A stretch of DNA of 64,000 nt, taken from NCBI GenBank assembly GCA_050246595.1, contig JBFWVT010000017.1:11001-75000 (forward strand), in the 5' to 3' direction. Shown piece after piece: positions 57,960 through 64,000 of this stretch (the stretch's first letter is position 1; the number at the start of each line of letters is the position of its first letter). The position numbers were made by a program, and so were the translations under genes. Source of the stretch: DATARH01 sp050246595 (GTDB taxonomy: Bacteria > Pseudomonadota > Alphaproteobacteria > ATCC43930 > CGMCC-115725). The notes under the pieces are model-generated. The model was not told the DNA's origin, made no database searches, and worked only from the letters and a program-made list of their open reading frames with translations.

Positions 57960-60388
57960 CTTGCGGGTTCCAGGGTCAGGGTTACGGCCGGCACGGCTTT
58001 GCCGGGCACGAGATAATCGAAATCCCGCCACCGCTGTAACAGATCCGAATAATGCGGCGAGAGCGGATTGCCCGATTGCCCCGGCGCCGCGATCATCCGC
58101 GATCCGGCCGGGTCGGCGAGATCGGTGACGATGCGCAAACCGGCGCCGTGATGGTGCCGAAAGGGGTGCTCGTCGTCGCGGATCGTCATCGACCCACGGT
58201 CGACGGTGTCGAACCCGCCTCCGGTCGGGATCGCGACATCGAACCAGTCGCGCAATACCGGGATGCGCGAGAAGACCGGGTTCGGAAATGTCGCGACATG
58301 GGCGCGCGCCCATCGCCACGCAGCCATATCCGGGCCATAGGATTCGCGCAGACCCGCCAGCGCGTCGTCCAAACTCGCGGCGAGCAGCGCGTCGCAGCCG
58401 TTCTGTGGCGAGCCCGCAGGGTTTCCCGCTCTCTCGATCCCTCCCCTCCCCTCCCCCGCGGGCGGGGACGCTGCACGGGGAAGATCGACAGAGCCGGATA
58501 CTGCCGGGACGGCGCACCATTCGGGGTGACGGGTCAGGATGGTCTCGACGACCTCCGGACGCAGGTTCCAGTAATCCTTGCCGGCTTCGCCGAGCCGACC
58601 GATAAACACCGCCCTGGCGAATTCGCGCAGCCAGGCCGTAAACAGCAGCGGCTCCACCTTCTCCGCATCCATCCGGAAATCCCAGCCCCACAACCGTTCG
58701 ATCGCCTCGCGCGACGGCTCGTCCCGAGGGGCGATGCGGCTCATCAGCGGCGTCAGGCGGCGCGCCGCGATCGACAGCGTATCCGCCTGGATCGCGGCGC
58801 TCGCCTCGACCGATTGAAGCGGTTCGGCGGCCAGCCTCTCGTTGATCCGCTCCGCCCGGTTTGGCAAATCCCAGTCGCGCGACAGGAAATAAGGATAACT
58901 GTCCGGCACGATCTTGTTGTTGGCGCTGACAAAGCGGCCCAAGGCGGGGTTGTTCCCCTGCGGCAGCCCGGCGAACGGGATAAGGCCGGTCCAGTCGTAC
59001 TCGCCGGTCCAGCCCGGCATCGGCAGCCAGCCATTGCCGTTCCTGCGGATCGGGATATGGCCGGGCGCGATAAACCCGATCTCGCCGCTCGCATCGCCAA
59101 ACACGATATTCTGCTGCGGTGCGACAAAGTTTTCGAAAGCAGCGCGAAACTCGCCCCAGTCGCGGGCGCGGCCGGCAAACCACAACGCCTCGGCGCTGCG
59201 GTCGGCCTCGGTCAGAAAGGTAGCGGCGAGCGCCAGAACGTAGCCTGTTTCGACCGTTCCCGCCGGCAATACATCCGACAGGACCGGGCCGTGGCGCGTC
59301 GAGCGGACCGTCACCGCGACCGGCGCGGCGTCGCGCACCGCGATCGTCTCCTGCCGGATTTCGAACGCCGCGCTGCCCCAGGGGGCGAGATAGCGTCCGG
59401 GATCGTCCGGATCGAGCTTTTCGATAAACAGGTCGGCGACGTCGCTGGCTGTCGTGGTAAACCCCCAGGCGATCCGATGGTTGTGGCCGATCACGACAAG
59501 CGGCACCCCGGGGGCCGTGCCGCCGGCGATCTCGCGTTCCGGCGTCCTGAGGCGCGCCAGATACCACACGCCGGGAGCGGAAAACCCGAGATGCGGGTCG
59601 TTGGACAATAACGGTTTGCCGCTCGCGCTGTGCGCCCCGTCCACGACCCAGTTATTCGAGGCGTAGATCGGGCCGGTTTTCGGGGCGAGGCTCGCATGGA
59701 GCGGATCGAGCGGCAGGTTGCGGTAGAGCGCCGCCAGCTCCGCCAGCGTTGTCGGCGCCTCTTTCGGGTAGGTCGGATAGAGAAAGCCGAGCTGCTCGGG
59801 CGACAGGTGGCGAGCCAGCCGCGCCCGCAGCAATTCCTTGCGGTAGTTTCCGGTCAGCTCCAGATCCATCAGCTTGCCCCAGACGAGGCTGTCGGCCGGT
59901 CGCCACGGTTCCGGCGCAAACCGCAGCAACTGGAACTCCGGCGGCAGTGCGCCGCGATGCGTCGCCAGAAACGCATTGACCCCGGCGGCATAAGCCTCCA
60001 AGGAGCGTTGTACCGGCGCAGACAAATGCGAGAACGAGGCTTCGGCCAAACGGTAAAGGCCGAGCACCCGCATCTGCCGGTCGGCGCCGACCGCCCGATC
60101 CCCGAAAATCTCCGCCAGCCTGCCGGCGCCGTAGCGCCGCATCGTCTCCATCTGGAACAGGCGGTCCTGGGCATGCGCAAAACCGAGACCGAAGGCGGCA
60201 TCCGCGTCATCGCCCGCCGTGATCAGCGGCACCCCGTCGGCGTCGCGCGCGATCGTCACCGGCGCGTTGATCCCCTGGACCGTGATGCGGCCTTCGACCT
60301 GCGGCAGCGACGAGCGCAGATAAAGATAGAAGCCGCCGGCGAGCACGAATAACAGGATCAGGGCACCGATTGCTATGCGGCCAATCAT
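57956..60388 (-). CDS. Penicillin acylase-family amidohydrolase
   Basis: An 810-residue Ntn-hydrolase precursor. An N-terminal membrane anchor or signal (IAIGALILLFVLAGGFYLYL) is followed by the small-subunit part (DADGVPLITAGDDADAAFGL, GFAHAQDRLFQMETMRRYGA). The maturation site is before Ser244 in GPIYASNNWVVDG, the autocatalytic nucleophile, then NDPHLGFSAPGVWY. Members hydrolyse beta-lactams, acyl-homoserine lactones or other amides; substrate open. A GC-rich repeat is inserted in frame around residues 636-651 (ASPPAGEGRGGIE), in the large subunit. ATG at 60388. Confidence 0.88.
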   Translation of the reverse strand: MIGRIAIGALILLFVLAGGFYLYLRSSLPQVEGRITVQGINAPVTIARDADGVPLITAGDDADAAFGLGFAHAQDRLFQMETMRRYGAGRLAEIFGDRAVGADRQMRVLGLYRLAEASFSHLSAPVQRSLEAYAAGVNAFLATHRGALPPEFQLLRFAPEPWRPADSLVWGKLMDLELTGNYRKELLRARLARHLSPEQLGFLYPTYPKEAPTTLAELAALYRNLPLDPLHASLAPKTGPIYASNNWVVDGAHSASGKPLLSNDPHLGFSAPGVWYLARLRTPEREIAGGTAPGVPLVVIGHNHRIAWGFTTTASDVADLFIEKLDPDDPGRYLAPWGSAAFEIRQETIAVRDAAPVAVTVRSTRHGPVLSDVLPAGTVETGYVLALAATFLTEADRSAEALWFAGRARDWGEFRAAFENFVAPQQNIVFGDASGEIGFIAPGHIPIRRNGNGWLPMPGWTGEYDWTGLIPFAGLPQGNNPALGRFVSANNKIVPDSYPYFLSRDWDLPNRAERINERLAAEPLQSVEASAAIQADTLSIAARRLTPLMSRIAPRDEPSREAIERLWGWDFRMDAEKVEPLLFTAWLREFARAVFIGRLGEAGKDYWNLRPEVVETILTRHPEWCAVPAVSGSVDLPRAASPPAGEGRGGIERAGNPAGSPQNGCDALLAASLDDALAGLRESYGPDMAAWRWARAHVATFPNPVFSRIPVLRDWFDVAIPTGGGFDTVDRGSMTIRDDEHPFRHHHGAGLRIVTDLADPAGSRMIAAPGQSGNPLSPHYSDLLQRWRDFDYLVPGKAVPAVTLTLEPAR
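58436..58480. repeat. C-rich/G-rich REP-like sequence inside the acylase gene
   Basis: Arms CCCTCCCCTCCCCTCCCCCG and CGGGCGGGGA resemble the LPSPAGGG-type palindromes at 10-147 and 41528-41571. Translated on the minus strand it keeps the acylase frame open. Confidence 0.55.
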
Positions 60389-60419
60389 CGGGCCTCATAC
60401 CAGTTCAAGACAACGATGC

Positions 60420-60558
60420 CGTCCTCCCGGTCGTCCCGTGGACCTTCAGCCCACGGACTTGATCCGTGGGGCAGGCCGGGGTCTACTTCTGCCATGGATA
60501 CCGGTCGGAGTTTATCCTCGGGCTGGCCAAAGGCCAGACCCGTGAGCCGGTATGACGG
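60420..60558. repeat. Compound palindromic repeat
   Basis: The ends CCGTCCTCCCGGTCGTCC and CCGGTATGACGG flank two hairpins, CCCACGGACTTGATCCGTGGG and GGGCTGGCC-AAA-GGCCAGACC. It fills the 214-bp gap between the acylase and CoA transferase genes and is of the multi-copy intergenic kind seen in alphaproteobacteria. Confidence 0.65.
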
Positions 60559-60602
60559 TACAGGACCGGCGCTGATTCCCGGACCCGTTGCTCGGGCAGA
60601 GT

Positions 60603-61754
60603 TTATAGACCCAGCTCTTTCAGGACGGCGGCGCGATCGGCGTCGAGATCGGGGGCGGGCGGGCGGGTTGGCGGGTCGGGGAAGGCGGACAGCTTCATCG
60701 GGTTGCCGGCAAGCTTCAGCTTCCCCGTCACCGGGTCGTCGCACTCGATCAGCATGTTGCGCGCTTCGACCTGCGGGTGGGCGACGGCCTGCGCGACATT
60801 ATTGACCGGGCCGCAGGGAAGACCCGCTTTCTCCAGCACCGCGATCCAGTGCTCGGTGGTCCCGCCCGAGAGCGCCGCCTCGATCTCGGCCTTGAGGGCC
60901 GGCTGGTGCTGGTTCCGCAGCGGGTTTGTCTTGAACAGCGGGTTCTCGGCCAGATCGGGACGTCCGATCACCTGTGCCATCTTGACGAACAGCCCGTCAT
61001 TGCCGGCCGCGATGATGATATGGCCGTCGCTTGTCGCAAACGCCTCGAACGGCGTGATCGAGGGGTGCCGGGCTCCCAGGGGACCGGGGATTTCTCCCGT
61101 TGTCGTATAGCGCATCACCGCGTTTTCCAGCAGCGCGATCTGGCAGTCGAACAGCGCGACATCGACCTTGGTCGCCTCGCCGGTACGCTCGCGATGCAAG
61201 AGCGCCGCGTTCAGCGCGATTGTCGTGTAGAGACCCCCGGCGAGATCGCCGACCGACGTGCCGACCCGCACCAGCGGCCCGTCCGGGATGCCGGTGATGC
61301 TCATGATGCCGCCCAGCCCCTGCACCACCATGTCGTAGGACGGGTAATGCGAGTACGGCCCGGTATGACCGAACCCCGAGGCGGCGGCGTAGATCAGCCG
61401 AGGATAGCGCGGATGCAGCGTGTCCCAGCCGTAGCCGAGCTTCTCCATCGTCCCCGGACGGAAGTTCTCGACCAGCGCGTCGGCCTTGTCCAGGAGACGC
61501 TCGAAGATGTCGCGATCCCCCGGCGCCTTCAGATCGAGAACGATCGACTCCTTGCCGCGGTTGACCGACGCGAAATAGGTCGATTTGCCGTTTTTGAACG
61601 GACCGTATTGCCGCGCGTCGTCGCCGCTTCCGGGGGCCTCGACCTTGATGACCCGCGCCCCCAGCTCGGCCATCAGCAATGTGCAATACGGCCCGGCCAG
61701 AATGCGCGACAGATCGACGATCGTGATGCCGGAAAGCGGCCCAGCCTGTGGCAT
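60603..61754 (-). CDS. CaiB/BaiF-family CoA transferase
   Basis: A 383-residue class III CoA transferase moving CoA between organic acids. LDLSRILAGPYCTLLMAELGA-type N-terminus (here IVDLSRILAGPYCTLLMAEL), GADVIKVE-equivalent ARVIKVEAPGSGDDAR, FRPGTMEKLGYGW and the catalytic Asp in SYDMVVQGLGGIMSITG are seen. The acid pair is not predictable. ATG at 61754. Co-directional with the penicillin acylase gene but separated by a repeat. Confidence 0.9.
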   Translation of the reverse strand: MPQAGPLSGITIVDLSRILAGPYCTLLMAELGARVIKVEAPGSGDDARQYGPFKNGKSTYFASVNRGKESIVLDLKAPGDRDIFERLLDKADALVENFRPGTMEKLGYGWDTLHPRYPRLIYAAASGFGHTGPYSHYPSYDMVVQGLGGIMSITGIPDGPLVRVGTSVGDLAGGLYTTIALNAALLHRERTGEATKVDVALFDCQIALLENAVMRYTTTGEIPGPLGARHPSITPFEAFATSDGHIIIAAGNDGLFVKMAQVIGRPDLAENPLFKTNPLRNQHQPALKAEIEAALSGGTTEHWIAVLEKAGLPCGPVNNVAQAVAHPQVEARNMLIECDDPVTGKLKLAGNPMKLSAFPDPPTRPPAPDLDADRAAVLKELGL

Positions 61755-61857
61755 GCTCGAGATCCTTTTCGGTGCGGCCCGTCAATATTCCGAAAGGGCA
61801 GATAGCCCGGAACGGGGCCGGATCGCAACCGGGCAGCGCCGCACCGGTCCGGACAAT

Positions 61858-62505
61858 TCACGCCGGCTGCGGCGCGCCGAGCCCGAGCTGATCGGCGAGG
61901 CGGACAAGCTGGGCAACCCCGCCGGCCTGCATTTTCCGCATCACCTGGCGGCGATGCATCTTGACGGTCATCTCGCTGACCCCGAGTTCGCCGGCGATCT
62001 GCTTGTTGAGCCTTCCGGCGACGACCAGCGACATCACCTGGCGCTCGCGCGCGGTCAGCGTCTCGAAGCGGGCGCGCAATTCCGCCAGCTTCATCTCGCC
62101 AGCGCGGCGCTCGCGGTCCTTTTCGAGCGCCGTCCCGACCGCGTCGAGCAGATCCTGGTCGCGGAACGGCTTGGTCAGGAATTCGACCGCGCCGGCCTTC
62201 ATTGCGCGGACCGACATCGGGATATCGCCGTACCCGGTGATAAAAATGATCGGCAATTGGGCCTCGGCCTGCGCCAGGTCGCGCTGCATGTCGAGACCGC
62301 TGCGCCCCGGAAAGCGCACGTCGAGCACAATGCAGCCGGGACGGTCCGCCCGCCGGCTCTGCAGGAAATCCTGCGGCGAGGCATACAGCTCGACATCGAA
62401 ACCGACCGACTTGAAAAGGTTTTCAAGCGCCTTGCGCATCGACGGATCGTCATCGATGACGACGATCGCCGGTTGTGGTCCGGTGCTTGCGTCAGGCTGC
62501 TGCAT
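61858..62505 (-). CDS. FixJ-family response regulator
   Basis: A 215-residue two-domain regulator. The receiver domain has VVIDDDPSMRKAL, phosphorylated Asp62 in IVLDVRFPGRSG, Thr in FITGYGDIPMSV and Lys in FLTKPFRDQDLL. The C-terminal LuxR-type helix-turn-helix (LTARERQVMSLVVAGRLNKQ onward) binds DNA. No histidine kinase is adjacent. ATG at 62505 was chosen over TTG at 62517, which lacks a ribosome-binding site. Confidence 0.88.
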   Translation of the reverse strand: MQQPDASTGPQPAIVVIDDDPSMRKALENLFKSVGFDVELYASPQDFLQSRRADRPGCIVLDVRFPGRSGLDMQRDLAQAEAQLPIIFITGYGDIPMSVRAMKAGAVEFLTKPFRDQDLLDAVGTALEKDRERRAGEMKLAELRARFETLTARERQVMSLVVAGRLNKQIAGELGVSEMTVKMHRRQVMRKMQAGGVAQLVRLADQLGLGAPQPA

Positions 62506-62529
62506 CTCGCCGCTCAATGTGCCGTGAAC

Positions 62530-63183
62530 CTAGCTGGGACGCTGGATATAGGCACGACCGTACCGGGCGAAAACCTCGTTGAACTCGCGCACGGCTTCGC
62601 GCGGTCCGTTGGGGTTGGACCAGACGGCGCCGATCACGGCCAGAAAATCGGCGCCGGCCTCGACCAGGGGACCGCAATTCCGCGCCGTGATGCCGCCGAT
62701 CGCACAGCACGGAACGATTGTTGTTTCGGACCAGTCGCGCAGCAGCTCGGGGGTAGCGCGGTATTTCGTCCCGAGCTTTGTGGCGCTCGGAAAAAACGCA
62801 CCAAAGGCGACATAGTCGGCCCCGGCCTCGGCCGCGACGAGGCCGCGATGCCGGCTGTCGCCGCAGGTCACGCCGACGATGCTGTCCGGCCCGAGCAAGC
62901 GGCGCGCCTCCTCATAGGGCGCATCCTCCTCGCCGACATGCACCCCGTCGCAATCGAGTTCGGCGGCGAGATCGGGGCGGTCGTTCATGATAAACGCGAC
63001 ATCGCGCGCGTGGGCGATCGGCTGAAGGACGCGGGCGGCGCGCCGGATCGCGTCGTCGTCCAAATCCTTCAGGCGCAGCTGCAGACAGGCGACATCGCCG
63101 CCGGCCAACGCCTCGTCGAGTTCCTTCGCGAACTTGTCGGGGTCGAGGGCGGGCGGCGTGATCAGGTAAAGCCGGGTCGTCAC
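62530..63183 (-). CDS. thiE: Thiamine phosphate synthase
   Basis: A 217-residue TIM-barrel protein joining HMP-PP and thiazole phosphate to thiamine phosphate. Seen: LQLRLKDLDDD near residue 37, the MNDRPDLAAELDCDGVHVGE block with pyrophosphate/Mg ligands, GVTCGDSRHRGLVAAEAGAD, FGAFFPSATK and AIGGITARNCGPLVEAGAD. It is slightly divergent from the E. coli type. GTG start at 63183. It follows the class I aldolase gene, a common alphaproteobacterial neighbourhood. Confidence 0.88.
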   Translation of the reverse strand: MTTRLYLITPPALDPDKFAKELDEALAGGDVACLQLRLKDLDDDAIRRAARVLQPIAHARDVAFIMNDRPDLAAELDCDGVHVGEEDAPYEEARRLLGPDSIVGVTCGDSRHRGLVAAEAGADYVAFGAFFPSATKLGTKYRATPELLRDWSETTIVPCCAIGGITARNCGPLVEAGADFLAVIGAVWSNPNGPREAVREFNEVFARYGRAYIQRPS

Positions 63184-63229
63184 CGGCGTTTCGATGCCGA
63201 GGATAATTCAGTCCTCCCCTGAGTCCGGC

Positions 63230-64000
63230 CTATGCGATGGAGGCGCGGTAGATTTCGTCGATCGATTGGGCGAGAGCTGCCTCGAATTCGGCGTCGCTCA
63301 TCGAGATGCGAAGGTCCTGGACAAGGGCGCGCGAGAAGCTTGCGATCATGCCATGATTGGCGGCAAGCCGCTGGCAGGCGTCGGCGCGTGCATAGCCGCC
63401 GGAAAGGGCAACGACCCGCGCGACGCGCGGGTGATCGACCAGCGGTTTGTAGAGATCGGGGACATCGGGAAGGGTCAGCTTGAACATGACCTGCCGACCG
63501 GCCGGCAGCGCGTCGGTCAGCTTTTTGATCTCGTCGAACAGGATCGCCTCGGCCCCCTTCTTATCCGGGCTTTTGATCAAGACCTCGGGTTCGAGGATCG
63601 GCATCAGCCCGTGTTGCGCGATGCGTTCACCAACCTCGAACTGCTGCGCCGCAATGGCGGCGATCCCTTCTTTTGACGCGAGATTGATCACCGAGCGCAT
63701 CTTGGTGCCATAGACGCCGGCCTTGACCGCGCGGTCGCACAGCTGATCGAGCTGCGGCATCGGCCGCATCAGCTGGACACCGTCCTTTTCGGGTTCCAGC
63801 CCGCGATCGACTTTGACAAATGGTACGACCTGCCGCTCTTCCCACAGATAGGAAGCGGTCGGCTTGCCGCGCACCTCGCCGTCCATCGTGCCTTCGAACA
63901 GGATCGTGCCGATGACCTTGTCGCCGGTAAAGGCCGGGGCTGTCATGATGCGCACCCGCATCTGGTGGATCAGCCGGAACATTTCGGCCTCGCCGGAATA
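63230..64000 (-). CDS. Class I fructose-bisphosphate aldolase, 5' end beyond window
   Basis: The last 256 residues of a class I aldolase that cleaves fructose 1,6-bisphosphate through a lysine Schiff base. Matching segments: MFRLIHQMRVRIMTAPAFTG, ILFEGTMDGEVRGKPTASYLW, VPFVKVDRGLEPEKDGVQLM, GTKMRSVINLASKEG, LMPILEPEVLIKSPDKKGAE and VVALSGGYARADA. The frame is open at the window edge (YSGEAEMFRL), so about 40 N-terminal residues are missing. thiE follows 46 bp downstream. Confidence 0.92.
   Translation of the reverse strand, partial: YSGEAEMFRLIHQMRVRIMTAPAFTGDKVIGTILFEGTMDGEVRGKPTASYLWEERQVVPFVKVDRGLEPEKDGVQLMRPMPQLDQLCDRAVKAGVYGTKMRSVINLASKEGIAAIAAQQFEVGERIAQHGLMPILEPEVLIKSPDKKGAEAILFDEIKKLTDALPAGRQVMFKLTLPDVPDLYKPLVDHPRVARVVALSGGYARADACQRLAANHGMIASFSRALVQDLRISMSDAEFEAALAQSIDEIYRASIA

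Noticed and set aside
62505..63300. TPP riboswitch near thiE
   Set aside because: No thi-box-like CTGAGA or ACCTGA pairing was seen ahead of thiE, which appears to be transcribed with the aldolase gene.
1..64000. tRNA or rRNA genes, CRISPR array, prophage or integrase
   Set aside because: No cloverleaf with a T-loop GTTCGAATC core, no regularly spaced repeats and no phage or integrase-like protein were found.

Overview
The window is a high-GC chromosomal segment of an alphaproteobacterium, probably a Rhodospirillales-like lineage. The lineage call rests on gene order and protein character: a HDAC-xseB-ispA-dxs block, glnB-glnA behind a sigma54-type promoter, a RibBA whose GTP cyclohydrolase half lacks its zinc cysteines, an lpxC-bamD neighbourhood, class I aldolase-thiE, and a GTTC-N7-GTTC-like LexA site at uvrA. 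No rRNA, tRNA, CRISPR array, integrase or intact transposase was found.

Layout. 1-10.5 kb: 5' part of cca, a sulfatase, a MetX-like acyltransferase, a P-type cation ATPase, then an accessory run (NHL-repeat protein, LigB-type extradiol dioxygenase, GFA protein, TPR protein, SDR). 10.5-12.6 kb: an AT-richer islet with one large protein ending in a HEPN-type R-x4-H motif, bracketed by palindromic repeats. 12.6-20 kb: acetolactate synthase-like enzyme, MgtC/SapB protein, acyl-CoA ligase, uvrA. 20-21.8 kb: a second AT-richer islet with a PIN-domain protein and a decayed BrnT/BrnA module. 21.8-31.3 kb: Tat-type beta-carbonic anhydrase homologue, Cys-nucleophile hydrolase, Kelch protein, B12-type radical SAM enzyme, xanthine dehydrogenase-family subunit, Fe-S oxidoreductase, NepR-like protein, Uma2 nuclease. 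31.4-33.5 kb: an unusual alpha/alpha-toroid plus formyltransferase fusion. 33.6-45.7 kb: housekeeping (isoprenoid precursors, xseB, ribBA, glnBA, aminotransferase, trans-aconitate methyltransferase). 45.8-54.2 kb: a receiver-domain protein and an MdtABC-like RND efflux system. 54.4-64 kb: bamD, lpxC, threonine ammonia-lyase, penicillin acylase family, CaiB-type CoA transferase, FixJ-like regulator, thiE and the 3' part of a class I aldolase.

The most striking feature is the repeat content. Several families of short palindromes and a MITE-like element lie between genes. Three protein genes (cca, an aminoglycoside phosphotransferase-like gene and a penicillin acylase gene) carry such palindromes inside the reading frame without breaking it, so repeat DNA is predicted to be translated as extra peptide. 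The phosphotransferase holds two copies of one palindrome read in different frames.

All calls come from reading the sequence. Family assignments are by motif and recall and no database search was run. Start codons were chosen from ribosome-binding sites, overlaps and family length.
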